The notes under the pieces are model-generated. The model did not search any database. It worked only from the letters and a program-made list of their open reading frames with translations, and was not told the DNA's origin. The position numbers were made by a program, and so were the translations under genes. Shown here in pieces: positions 33,075 through 41,847 of a stretch of 42,677 nucleotides of DNA (position 1 is its first letter; every line of letters starts with the position of its first letter). The stretch is from positions 1 through 42,677 of the forward strand of contig APFI01000058.1 of NCBI GenBank assembly GCA_000403945.1. Direction: 5' to 3'. Source of the DNA: Desulfovibrio sp. Dsv1 (GTDB taxonomy: Bacteria > Desulfobacterota > Desulfovibrionia > Desulfovibrionales > Desulfovibrionaceae).

Positions 33075-36000
33075 ATGGCCAACAAGACATTCGCGGAAGT
33101 TCAGGATTTTCTGAAGGGCAAGGTCATTCTGGTGGCGAACCGGGGCATTCCGGCCCGGCGCATTTGCCGTTCAATCCGTGAGCGCTTCGACGCGGTGGCG
33201 GCCATGACCGCCACGGATGTGGACAAAACCGCCCCCGCCGCATCCACGGCTCAGGAACTGGTCCTGCTGGGCAGCGAGCCGCGCGCCTATCTGGACATTG
33301 ACAGAATCATCGACCTGGCCAGACAGCGCGGTGTGGTGGGCATCCACCCCGGATGGGGCTTTGCCTCCGAGGACACGCGCTTTCCGCAACGCTGCAGGGA
33401 AGCCGGCATCACCTTCATCGGCGCCACTGCCGAGGCCATGAACCTGCTGGGCAACAAGGTCCAGGCGCGCGCAGTGGCCCGCAAGCTGGGCATTCCGGTG
33501 GTGCCCGGTTCTGAAGGCGCGGTGGACATCCCCACGGCCCGCCGCCTGATCAGCGAAATAGGCCTGCCCATCATGCTCAAGGCCGAAGGCGGCGGCGGTG
33601 GCAGGGGCATTTTCGCCATTCATAATGAAGCCGAACTGGAAGACGCCTTTTTCAAGGCATCTTCCATGGCTCAGGCATCCTTCGGCAATCCGCGCCTTTT
33701 TGTGGAAAAGTTTCTGAGCGGCGTGCGCCACATTGAAATCCAGGTCATCGCCGACATGTACGGCAACGTCTTCGCTTTCGATGAACGTGACTGCACCGTG
33801 CAGCGCAACCATCAGAAACTGATCGAAATCACGCCGTCGCCATGGCCGGGCGTGACCCGCGAGCTGCGCGAGCGCCTCAAGGATTACTCCCGCCGCCTGG
33901 TGCGCGCGGTGGGCTATCATTCGCTGGCCACTGTGGAATTTCTGGTCACGCCTGACGGGTCGCCTTATCTGATCGAAGTGAACACCCGCCTCCAGGTCGA
34001 GCACGGAATTACAGAATGCCGTTACGGCATCGACTTGGTGGAAGAACAGATCGCCGTGGCTTTCGGGGCGGAGCTGCGCTATCGCGAAGAAAATCTGCGG
34101 CCCTCGTACTGTGCCATGCAGGTACGCATCAACTGTGAAAATCCGCAAGACAACTTCTCGCCCAATTCCGGTCTGATTTCGCGCTATGTCTCGCCTGGCG
34201 GCCTGGGCGTGCGCTTGGACTCGAACATCAGCGCCGGATATGAATTTCCGGCCAACTACGACTCCGCGGGCGCGCTGCTGATCGCCTACGCCCATGACTG
34301 GGAAAAGACGCTGGGCATCATGACCCGCGCGCTGGGCGAATACGTCATCGGCGGCATCAAGACCACCATTCCCTTCTTCCGCAAGGTCATCAAGAATCCA
34401 CTGTTCCGCAAAGGCGACATCAACACCAGCTTTATCGCCGACCATCCCGAGCTGATGCTCTATACGGACCTGGCCCCGGAAGGGGAACGGCTGGCCCGGC
34501 TGGTGGCTGAAATTTCGGCCAAGGGCTTCAACCCCTATGTCCAGCTTGGGGAATATCGCTCGGACACCACGCCCTGTCTCGGACCTTTTGAACCTGCGCT
34601 GCCCATCATCAGCACGGCGGCCCGGCGGCATCCTTCGCCCTATCCGCAGGGCGACAGACTGGCGACGCTGGATTACATCCGCGATTCCGGCTGCGTGCAT
34701 TTCACCGACACCACGCCGCGCGATTTCACCCAGTCCAACTCCGGCAACCGCTTCCGGCTGGCTGAAGACAGGCTTATCGGCCCCTATCTGGACAATGTGG
34801 GTTATTTTTCCATTGAGAATGGCGGCGGCGCGCACTTCCATGTGGCCATGATGGCCAACATGACCTATCCCTTCACCGAAGCCAGGGAGTGGAACAGCTT
34901 CGCGCCCAAGACGCTCAAGCAGTTGCTGGTGCGCTCCACCAACGTGCTGGGATATACGCCTCAGCCGCGCAACCTGATGCGTAAAACCGGAGAAATGATT
35001 TGCGACCACTACCAGGTGGTGCGCTGCTTCGACTTTCTCAACCATGTGGAAAACATGCGGCCCATCGCGGAAGTGGTCATGTCCCGCAAGGACGTCATCT
35101 TCCAGCCCGCGTTGTCCATGTCCTGGGCCAGAGGCTTTGACACGCCCCATTATCTCGGTGTCACCGGGGCTATTTTGCGCATGGTGGGCGACGTGATGGG
35201 CGTGGACCCCAGGGAGGCGTCGCGCCATATCATTCTGGGGCTCAAGGACATGGGCGGCGTCTGTCCGCCGCGTTTCATGACCGAACTGGTGAGTGCGCTG
35301 CGCAAGGCCTGGCCCGAACTGGTGCTGCATTACCACCGCCATTACACGGACGGCCTGTTCGTCCCTGCCTGCGGCGCGGCGGCCAGGGCCGGCGCGCACA
35401 TTCTTGACGTGGGTCTGGGTTCCGCGGTGCGCTCGTACGGGCAGGGCGACGTGCTTTCCACCATGGCTTATCTTGAGGATGAATTGGGCCTCAAGTGCCG
35501 CTTGGACAAAAAGGCCATCCGTGACGCCAATTTCGTCTGCAAACAGATCATGCCCTATTACGACCGCTACTGCGCGCCGTACTTTCAGGGTATCGACTAC
35601 GACGTCACCCTGCACGGCATGCCCGGCGGAGCCACATCCTCCTCACAGGAAGGGGCCATGAAACAGGGATACATCCACCTGTTGCCCTATATGCTCAAAT
35701 TTCTGGAAGGAACCCGACAGATTGTGCGCTATCACGACGTGACGCCAGGTTCGCAGATTACCTGGAACACGGCTTTTCTGGCCGTGACCGGGGCCTGGAA
35801 GCGCGGCGGCGAGGATGAGGTGCGCTATCTTCTTGAAGTGTTGGGTGAAGTGACCCGCACGCCGGAGGCTAAACTCTCTCCGGAAATGCGCAAGGCCCGC
35901 CTCTCCATTTATCAGGATTGCAATGACGCTTTCCGCAACCTGCTGATGGGCAAATTCGGCAGGCTGCCTCTGGGTTTCCCCGCGGACTGGGTCTATGAAA

Positions 36001-36776
36001 GCGCTTTCGGTTCCGACTGGAAAGCCGCCATTGCCAAACGCACTGAAAATTCGCCTCTGGAAACCCTGCCGGACGTCAATCTGGCCGCCGAGGAGAAAGC
36101 CTGCACGGAGCTTCTCAAGCGGCAGCCCAACGCTGAAGAATTCGTGCTCTACCTCAACCATCCGGCCGACGCCCTGAAAACCATCCAGTTCAAGGCCAGG
36201 TACGGCGATCCCAACAATCTGCCGCTGCATGTCTGGTTTGAAGGCTTGAAAGTCGGGCAGGATCTGTACTTCAACGAAACCAGCGGCAAACCCCATCACC
36301 TGGCGCTGTTGAGCATTTCACGCCCCAATGATGCGGGCATTTCCATTTGCCGCTATGTGCTGGATTCGGAATTCATGAGCTGCGAGGTGCAGGTCAGCCA
36401 GCCCGCGGGCCAGAAGGGCAAAGGCGCGCTGATGGCCGATCCTTCCAACCGCTACCAGGTGGCCGCTCCCAGTAACGGTGATTTGTGGGTCATGTATGTG
36501 CATTCCGGCGATGTGGTCAAAGCCGGCGAGGAACTTTTCAATGTTTCGATCATGAAACAGGAAAAGGCGGTGCTGGCCCCGGTGGATGGTATTGTCAAAC
36601 GCGTGCTCAAGACTGCCGATTTCAAGGAAAGCAAGCAAATGGTTTCTGTGCGCGAGGGTGAATTGATTGTGGAACTCGGGCCGGTGCCGCGCATGTGCAG
36701 CAACGAGGCCTGCGGGCAGCCTATCCCCATGGATAATGTGCCCTTCTGTCCCTATTGCGGTTCCCGTGTGGGCTAA
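33075..36776 (+). CDS. pyc: pyruvate carboxylase with C-terminal zinc ribbon
   Basis: This 1233-residue biotin enzyme carboxylates pyruvate to oxaloacetate. Domains: biotin carboxylase (about 14-460) with a glycine-rich ATP-grasp loop near 170-178; carboxyltransferase (about 540-830); and a biotin carrier domain with Lys1161 in S-I-M-K-Q-E, where most enzymes have A-M-K-M. By eye the carboxyltransferase is divergent but keeps key sites: Asp550 and Arg549 in P-R-D-F-T-Q, Arg in L-L-V-R-S-T-N, Lys in L-K-D-M-G-G and metal ligands in H-R-H. The last 27 residues add four cysteines (1208, 1213, 1225, 1228), a zinc ribbon not usual in the family. It directly follows birA; a PEP-synthase-like gene follows under its own promoter. 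Substrate pyruvate is inferred. Confidence 0.9.
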   Translation: MANKTFAEVQDFLKGKVILVANRGIPARRICRSIRERFDAVAAMTATDVDKTAPAASTAQELVLLGSEPRAYLDIDRIIDLARQRGVVGIHPGWGFASEDTRFPQRCREAGITFIGATAEAMNLLGNKVQARAVARKLGIPVVPGSEGAVDIPTARRLISEIGLPIMLKAEGGGGGRGIFAIHNEAELEDAFFKASSMAQASFGNPRLFVEKFLSGVRHIEIQVIADMYGNVFAFDERDCTVQRNHQKLIEITPSPWPGVTRELRERLKDYSRRLVRAVGYHSLATVEFLVTPDGSPYLIEVNTRLQVEHGITECRYGIDLVEEQIAVAFGAELRYREENLRPSYCAMQVRINCENPQDNFSPNSGLISRYVSPGGLGVRLDSNISAGYEFPANYDSAGALLIAYAHDWEKTLGIMTRALGEYVIGGIKTTIPFFRKVIKNPLFRKGDINTSFIADHPELMLYTDLAPEGERLARLVAEISAKGFNPYVQLGEYRSDTTPCLGPFEPALPIISTAARRHPSPYPQGDRLATLDYIRDSGCVHFTDTTPRDFTQSNSGNRFRLAEDRLIGPYLDNVGYFSIENGGGAHFHVAMMANMTYPFTEAREWNSFAPKTLKQLLVRSTNVLGYTPQPRNLMRKTGEMICDHYQVVRCFDFLNHVENMRPIAEVVMSRKDVIFQPALSMSWARGFDTPHYLGVTGAILRMVGDVMGVDPREASRHIILGLKDMGGVCPPRFMTELVSALRKAWPELVLHYHRHYTDGLFVPACGAAARAGAHILDVGLGSAVRSYGQGDVLSTMAYLEDELGLKCRLDKKAIRDANFVCKQIMPYYDRYCAPYFQGIDYDVTLHGMPGGATSSSQEGAMKQGYIHLLPYMLKFLEGTRQIVRYHDVTPGSQITWNTAFLAVTGAWKRGGEDEVRYLLEVLGEVTRTPEAKLSPEMRKARLSIYQDCNDAFRNLLMGKFGRLPLGFPADWVYESAFGSDWKAAIAKRTENSPLETLPDVNLAAEEKACTELLKRQPNAEEFVLYLNHPADALKTIQFKARYGDPNNLPLHVWFEGLKVGQDLYFNETSGKPHHLALLSISRPNDAGISICRYVLDSEFMSCEVQVSQPAGQKGKGALMADPSNRYQVAAPSNGDLWVMYVHSGDVVKAGEELFNVSIMKQEKAVLAPVDGIVKRVLKTADFKESKQMVSVREGELIVELGPVPRMCSNEACGQPIPMDNVPFCPYCGSRVG

Positions 36777-36795
36777 GCCGCGGCACGTGAATCTG

Positions 36796-36824
36796 TGGAC
36801 AGTTTTCCGATACCGGTATAGTAT
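36796..36824 (+). promoter_or_regulatory. putative promoter of PEP-synthase-like gene
   Basis: TGGACA (36796-36801) and TAGTAT (36819-36824) are spaced by 17 bases in the 92-base gap after the pyruvate carboxylase gene. The -35 matches five of six and the -10 four of six consensus positions, about 45 bases before the next ATG. Confidence 0.5.
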
Positions 36825-36868
36825 TCTAGCAGATAAAGATGCTCTTTCCCGCCAAACCGGAGGAAGTC

Positions 36869-39800
36869 ATGGCTAAAAGTTCCGCCGCCAGGACCGCGCA
36901 GGCCAAGCCCAAAACTGATTCTGTCGATTTGATTCAGAAAAAGCTGGTGTTGACCGGCGCGGACATCGTGAAGCTTGGTCCCGAAGCGGAGTTGCTTGTA
37001 GGTGGCAAGAACTATAATACGGCTCTGATCAGTCAGATTGAAAGTATTCAGGCGCCGTATTTCCGCGCCATCTCCTCGCTGGCGTTTCATCGTCTGCTGG
37101 ATGAGACCAGGGTCAATGGCCGTGTTGTGCGTTCCGTGGTGGACAAAGAATACGGCCGGATTGACTGGAATGATCCCGAAATCAATCAGGATCCCGACTT
37201 CCTGCAAAAATTCGTGCGCCAGTTGGGCAGGCAGAGCCATGAGGCCGCCAAGGCGGAAGGCGAGCAGGCCCATACAAAACTGAGAACATTCATCAATAAT
37301 ATAGTGGAAGGCTTTGCCACGTCGCCCGAAGGCATTGACCAGTTGCGCAAACGCTCGGTGATGGTGCAGGCGGCGATCCTTTCCGTGGATGTGCCCACTG
37401 ACGTGGCTGAAGCCGTGCGCGGCGCATATAAAGCCATCTGTGAAGAAAACGGCGACGACATGACCCCGGTGGCCGTGCGTTCCTCCGCCGCAGGTGAGGA
37501 TTCGCGCAAAAAAGCCTTTGCCGGCCTGCAAGACACCTATTTGAATATGGTCGGCGAGGACAGGGTGGTTGAGGCTTATCATTGGGACTGCTCTTCCGCG
37601 TATAATCTGCGTTCCATGACGTACCGGCGCGAAGCCATCTTGGATGCCCTGGCCCGGGCCGAGGAAACCGGGGACGAATCCATCGCCGAACTGGCCAAGC
37701 AGGAATGGGCCATTGAGCATACCTCGCTGTCCGTCTGCATGATGCAGATGATCAATCCCGTGATTTCCGGCACGGCTTTTTCCGCCGACACGGCCACCGG
37801 CTGCCGGGGCACGGACCGCGAGGATCTGGTCAGCATCGACGCCAGCTACGGTCTCGGCGAGGCGGTGGTGGGCGGCAAGGTGACGCCTGACAAGCTTTAT
37901 GTTTTCCAGCGCGACGACGGCAGCGAGGTGGTCATCCGTCAGATGGGCTGCAAGGACATGAAAATTGTCTATGACGAGAAGGGCGGCACCCGCGAAGTGC
38001 CTGTGCCCGAGCTGGAAGCTCTGCGCTGGGCCCTGTCGCTGAGCCAGGCCGAGCGCGTGGCAAAGGGCGTGCGCGCCGTGAGCAAAGCTTACGGCGGCAT
38101 GATCATGGATACGGAGTTCTGCATTGACGCCAACGACAGGCTCTGGTTTGTTCAGGCGCGGCCTGAAACCCGCTGGAATGAAGATCTGGAGCTGCATCCC
38201 ACCACCATTTTCATGCGCCGCCGCGAGGTGGACGCCAAGGCTGCGGCCGAGGCGGAAATTCTGGTGGAAGGCAACGGCGCTTCGCGCGGCGCCGGGCAGG
38301 GGACGGTGCGCTTTTTGCGTTCCGCTCTGGAGCTGAACAAAATAGCCAAGGGCGACGTGCTGGCCGCTGAACGGACCGACCCGGACATGGTGCCGGGCAT
38401 GCGTGTGGCTTCGGCCATCATGGCGGACGTGGGCGGCGATACCAGCCATGCGGCCATCACTTCGCGTGAGCTGGGCATCGCTGCGGTCATCGGCATTCAG
38501 CGGGTGGACGTGTTGCGTGCCCTGGATGGCGCTGAAGTGACCGTGGACGGCACGCGCGGGCGTGTCTACCGGGGGCTGCTGCCATTGCATCAGGTCGGCG
38601 GCGAGATGGATGTGGCCAAGCTGCCGTTCACCAAAACAAAGGTGGGGCTGGTGCTGGCCGATGTGGGTCAGGCCCTCTTCCTTTCGCGTTTGCGCAATCA
38701 TCCGCAATTTGAAGTGGGTTTGTTGCGCGCGGAGTTCATGCTGGGCAATATCAGCATCCATCCCCAAGCCCTGGAAGCCTTTGACAACGGCGAACTGGAT
38801 GTCGTGGTCCAGGCAAAACTCAGAGAGCTGGAAGACCGCCTTTCCAAGGTCTTGCGTGAGCAGATGGCCGCCGGACTGATCGTCTTCAATTTCAATCTGC
38901 GTGAATATGTGGGCGAGATGACCGGTCTGGCCGCCGAGGTGAACGCCCTGGCCGATGCCGACAAGAGCCTGAGCGCCGAAGAGGTGCTGCTGCAACACCG
39001 CAAGATGCGTGAGCTGGATCACAAGATCGACCAGCATATGGAAATGGCCTCGCGCCGTATCGAGGTGCTGAAAACCTCGCCCGATCTGGCGGACCATGTG
39101 CGGATCATCATGGGCTACGACGACGAGCTTGCCCTGCTGCCGTCCGCCGATCCGGAATCGGCCAAGCGCGCGGCGGAAATTGAAGCCAGCGTGGAAGTCC
39201 ATGTGCAGCGGATTCGGGTTTTGCCCGCTGTGACCAAACTGCTGGAAAACATTTGCCATCTGCGCGAAGAGATCGGTTTGCGCACCGGCCTCAAAAAAGA
39301 AATGGACGACGTGCGCAATATGCCGGAGAAAATCCGCTCCATCATCAAGGCGCGCGGCTTCCGTACCGGCAAGGAACATTACGTTCAGACTCTGGCTCAA
39401 AATCTGGCGCTCTTTGCGATGGCCTTCTATGGCAAGCCCATCACCTACCGCACCACGGACTTCAAGAGCAACGAATACCGCAATCTTCTGGGCGGCAACC
39501 TGTTCGAGCATCGGGAGGCTAACCCCATGCTGGGTTATCGCGGCGTGTCGCGCAATATTCACGATTGGGAGATCGAAGCCTTCAAACTGGCGCGCGGCGT
39601 GTACGGCGGCAGCAATCTGCGCATTATGCTGCCCTTTGTGCGCACCCTTGAGGAAGCCCGTTCCATGCGCTGTTATCTGGATCAGGTGCATAAGCTCAAA
39701 AGCGGTCAGGACGGCCTGAAGATCATCCTGATGTCCGAGCTGCCTTCCAACGCCATCCTGGCCAAGCAGTTCATCAGCGAGTTCGACGGCTTTTCCATCG

Positions 39801-40444
39801 GCTCCAACGACATGACCCAGATGGTTCTGGCTACGGACCGCGATAATGCCCGTCTGGCCCACATCTATGATGAAGAGGACCCGGCTGTGGTCTGGGCCAT
39901 ACTGGTCAGCATTTTCACCGGCCAGAAATACGGCAAAAAGGTGGGCTTCTGCGGGCAGGGCGTTTCCAACAGTCTCATTTTGCGTGGTCTGGTTGCCATC
40001 GCCGGCATTACCTCGGCCTCTGTGGTGCCGGACACCTATTATCAGACCGTTTTTGACATCGCGGCGGTGGAAGAGGAAAATATACCCACTTCGCGACTCG
40101 GCAGATGGCTTGGCCAGCAGCATCACAAGCGTCTGGCGGAGCTTATGGAAAAAGCCGGCTATGGACATATCCTCAAAAAATACAAGGAACCGCAGGATAT
40201 TCAGGAGTGGTACGAAGGCGAACTGCAACGGCGGCATGAACAGCTGCGTGAGCATCTGGATACGCCCAAGGAAGATTTTTACCGTAGCGAATTGCAGAGC
40301 TTCCGATCCTCTTTCCACAAGCCGGTCATCTATGCCACCTGGAACTGGGATGATACGGTGCTGGATGCGTTGCATCAGTCCGGTTTTGCGAACTTTGACG
40401 AACAGGCCAATGCATTGGAAATCGCTCGTGGGCTGAATGCCTGA
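36869..40444 (+). CDS. PEP synthase-like PEP/pyruvate-binding protein
   Basis: This 1191-residue protein is a relative of phosphoenolpyruvate synthase, which makes PEP from pyruvate and ATP. It has the N-terminal nucleotide-binding region (V-A-V-R-S-S-A-A-G-E-D-S near 205-216), the swivelling phosphohistidine domain with His527 in G-D-T-S-H-A-A-I-T-S-R-E, and the PEP/pyruvate barrel with G-S-N-D-M-T-Q and catalytic Cys1028 in F-C-G-Q-G-V-S-N. E. coli PpsA has about 790 residues; here about 170 extra residues lie between His and Cys, mostly helical and charged, and about 160 follow Cys1028. ATG 36869 has GGAGGAA upstream. With pyruvate carboxylase next door it likely serves gluconeogenic or anaplerotic flux, but the direction of reaction and phosphate donor are uncertain. 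Confidence 0.85.
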   Translation: MAKSSAARTAQAKPKTDSVDLIQKKLVLTGADIVKLGPEAELLVGGKNYNTALISQIESIQAPYFRAISSLAFHRLLDETRVNGRVVRSVVDKEYGRIDWNDPEINQDPDFLQKFVRQLGRQSHEAAKAEGEQAHTKLRTFINNIVEGFATSPEGIDQLRKRSVMVQAAILSVDVPTDVAEAVRGAYKAICEENGDDMTPVAVRSSAAGEDSRKKAFAGLQDTYLNMVGEDRVVEAYHWDCSSAYNLRSMTYRREAILDALARAEETGDESIAELAKQEWAIEHTSLSVCMMQMINPVISGTAFSADTATGCRGTDREDLVSIDASYGLGEAVVGGKVTPDKLYVFQRDDGSEVVIRQMGCKDMKIVYDEKGGTREVPVPELEALRWALSLSQAERVAKGVRAVSKAYGGMIMDTEFCIDANDRLWFVQARPETRWNEDLELHPTTIFMRRREVDAKAAAEAEILVEGNGASRGAGQGTVRFLRSALELNKIAKGDVLAAERTDPDMVPGMRVASAIMADVGGDTSHAAITSRELGIAAVIGIQRVDVLRALDGAEVTVDGTRGRVYRGLLPLHQVGGEMDVAKLPFTKTKVGLVLADVGQALFLSRLRNHPQFEVGLLRAEFMLGNISIHPQALEAFDNGELDVVVQAKLRELEDRLSKVLREQMAAGLIVFNFNLREYVGEMTGLAAEVNALADADKSLSAEEVLLQHRKMRELDHKIDQHMEMASRRIEVLKTSPDLADHVRIIMGYDDELALLPSADPESAKRAAEIEASVEVHVQRIRVLPAVTKLLENICHLREEIGLRTGLKKEMDDVRNMPEKIRSIIKARGFRTGKEHYVQTLAQNLALFAMAFYGKPITYRTTDFKSNEYRNLLGGNLFEHREANPMLGYRGVSRNIHDWEIEAFKLARGVYGGSNLRIMLPFVRTLEEARSMRCYLDQVHKLKSGQDGLKIILMSELPSNAILAKQFISEFDGFSIGSNDMTQMVLATDRDNARLAHIYDEEDPAVVWAILVSIFTGQKYGKKVGFCGQGVSNSLILRGLVAIAGITSASVVPDTYYQTVFDIAAVEEENIPTSRLGRWLGQQHHKRLAELMEKAGYGHILKKYKEPQDIQEWYEGELQRRHEQLREHLDTPKEDFYRSELQSFRSSFHKPVIYATWNWDDTVLDALHQSGFANFDEQANALEIARGLNA

Positions 40445-40465
40445 AGCCGTATTGGATAAAACCGC

Positions 40466-40499
40466 AAAAGGGCTGAATCCGCAGGATTCAGGCCCTTTT
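40466..40499 (+). terminator. intrinsic terminator of PEP-synthase-like gene
   Basis: A 15-bp stem with one bulged G (left arm 40466-40480, right arm 40484-40499) ends in TTTT on the plus strand, 21 bases after the stop codon. Confidence 0.9.
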
Positions 40500-40600
40500 G
40501 CTTGGACCAGACTTCCCGTTCAAGAAAATGGAGGCGGACCGCCAGGCCGGTGAGGACTGGTCATCGCCAGACAGTCATCCAGATCGGCAGGGGGCTGCGG

Positions 40601-41063
40601 ATGGACGCAATCAGGGAGCGCGTAAAAAGGAAAGTTGCCGTTATCGCGGTTGATGGACAGGAATTGCGGACGCATGTTTCCGGGGTGGTCCGGCAAAGCG
40701 TGGAAGAAACGCCCGGCGGCTTGCCGGAAGCGGATGCCGGGGCCCCTTGCGCCGGCGGGCAAAACGCCACAGGCGTAATGTTCAGTGCGCCGGGTGGGGG
40801 ACATCACCGGGGCGCTATGGGGCAGGCGCGTGCGCCCGGACGCCATAACCGGCTTGAATCAAAAGATTTCCGAACGCGCTGAAGAGCGGCGCAAGCGCCC
40901 GCTGGACGCGAAGTATCCCTGTATGCCTGAGGCGCAAAACGTACCGGCACCTGCGGCTATCGGCGTGAGTTCCAGCGGTTTTCGCGAACTGCCTGGAGTT
41001 GAGGACGATACCCCGGTTACCGGCGGCCTTTCGCGCTTCGTGCCGCACTTCATAACGCCGTAG
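40601..41063 (+). pseudogene. decayed IS256-family transposase remnant
   Basis: Two plus-strand fragments in different frames together resemble an IS256-type (Mutator) transposase. The first, from about 40601, reads M-D-A-I-R-E-R-V-K-R-K-V then V-V-R-Q-S-V-E-E-T and an A-D-A-type segment. The second, from about 40785 and shifted by one base, reads V-R-R-V-G-D-I-T-G-A-L-W-G-R-R-V, then L-N-Q-K-I-S-E-R and R-K-R-P-L-D-A-K-Y-P, then A-I-G-V-S-S-S-G-F-R-E. These match the order in intact transposases as I recall them. About 50 residues between the fragments, the catalytic Asp-containing segment after the Y-P motif, and the whole C-terminal half are missing, so it is dead. I found no terminal inverted repeats. 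Confidence 0.7.
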
Positions 41064-41079
41064 GCATTTGCCGGATATT

Positions 41080-41107
41080 TTGAAAAAACATACAGTTGTT
41101 ATATGCT
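41080..41107 (+). promoter_or_regulatory. possible promoter upstream of the small membrane protein
   Basis: TTGAAA (41080-41085) and TATGCT (41102-41107) are spaced by 16 bases in the AT-rich gap 41064-41260. A second candidate -35, TTGACC at 41211, lies closer to the gene but its -10 is poorer. No other signal is seen in this gap. Confidence 0.3.
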
Positions 41108-41260
41108 GCACCTGTATGGCGTGCTACCGGAGTCACTTATTCTCAAAGGTTGAGATATAAAACCGGCAATTATTCAAGAACATCGCAGTGCATAAAAGTT
41201 TAAGGGATTATTGACCACAGTGATAACGCATTAAAACAGCCCTTGGCCTACAGGAGAACC

Positions 41261-41434
41261 ATGTCTTTCACGTCCTGGCTGCAACGCATTTTCAACCCTT
41301 CTTTCATCTCCGGCGGCGCTGCCGACCTGGAAGACGATACCTCCGGTTTTGAATGGAAACAGAACTTGCGCATCGTTCTGGCCCTGATTGTCGTTTTTCT
41401 CTCGGCCTTGGTGGTCTGGTGGATAGTCTCATGA
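41261..41434 (+). CDS. 57-residue single-helix membrane protein
   Basis: This short protein has an amphipathic start (M-S-F-T-S-W-L-Q-R-I-F-N-P-S-F), an acidic middle and one C-terminal transmembrane helix at about 36-56 ending W-W-I-V-S. The start is well supported: ATG 41261 follows AGGAGA by four bases. Its stop overlaps the queD start as ATGA, so the two are translationally coupled. I know no function for it; it could anchor a partner at the membrane as a tail-anchored protein. Confidence 0.7.
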   Translation: MSFTSWLQRIFNPSFISGGAADLEDDTSGFEWKQNLRIVLALIVVFLSALVVWWIVS

Positions 41435-41847
41435 ACGGGCGACACTGCTGGCGCCTCACCGTGCGCGACGAATTTTCGGCCGGGCACGCCCTGCGGCATT
41501 ACCAGGGCAAATGCGAACGCCTGCACGGCCACAACTTCGGCGTTGAGCTTTGCGTGGAAGGCCGCGAACTCACGCCGGACACCGAATTGCTGCTGGATTT
41601 CAAGATATTGAAAAACGCGCTCAGGGACGTGCTGCGCGATCTGGACCATTGCGTGCTCAACGAAACGCCGCCCTTTGACCGCGTCAATCCCTCTTCGGAA
41701 AATCTCTCTCGCCACATCTGGCACGGTGTGGCCGACCGGCTGGCCGCGAATCCGGACCCACAGGCCCGCGCGGTGCGGCTGATCAGCGTGAGCGTGTCGG
41801 AAAAGGGCAGCCAGAGCGCCACCTATCTGGAACTGGCGAACGGTTAG
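41431..41847 (+). CDS. 6-pyruvoyl-tetrahydropterin synthase / QueD family protein
   Basis: This 138-residue enzyme belongs to the PTPS/QueD family, which acts on dihydroneopterin triphosphate. QueD makes 6-carboxy-tetrahydropterin for queuosine and 7-deazapurine synthesis. Zinc ligands are visible as F-S-A-G-H-A-L and L-H-G-H-N, the catalytic Cys in G-K-C-E-R-L-H-G-H, L-D-H with the catalytic His near residue 72, and Glu in V-S-V-S-E-K near the end. ATG 41431 overlaps the preceding small gene by four bases; a frame from 41353 runs antiparallel to no known domain and was rejected. No other queuosine genes are in the window, so QueD versus PTPS cannot be settled by context. Confidence 0.88.
   Translation: MNGRHCWRLTVRDEFSAGHALRHYQGKCERLHGHNFGVELCVEGRELTPDTELLLDFKILKNALRDVLRDLDHCVLNETPPFDRVNPSSENLSRHIWHGVADRLAANPDPQARAVRLISVSVSEKGSQSATYLELANG

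Noticed and set aside
33075..36776. Loss of the pyruvate-binding Arg in the carboxyltransferase domain
   Set aside because: First alignment placed Met593 at that site, but the Arg in question belongs to the L-L-x-R segment and is retained in L-L-V-R-S-T-N.
36773..40375. 1200-codon minus-strand open frame
   Set aside because: It is antisense to the clearly functional PEP-synthase-like gene, is His/Gln-rich with no domain, and arises from high GC third positions. The same applies to 33171-35615 minus, 12668-15145 minus, 23448-25352 minus and 1329-3296 plus.
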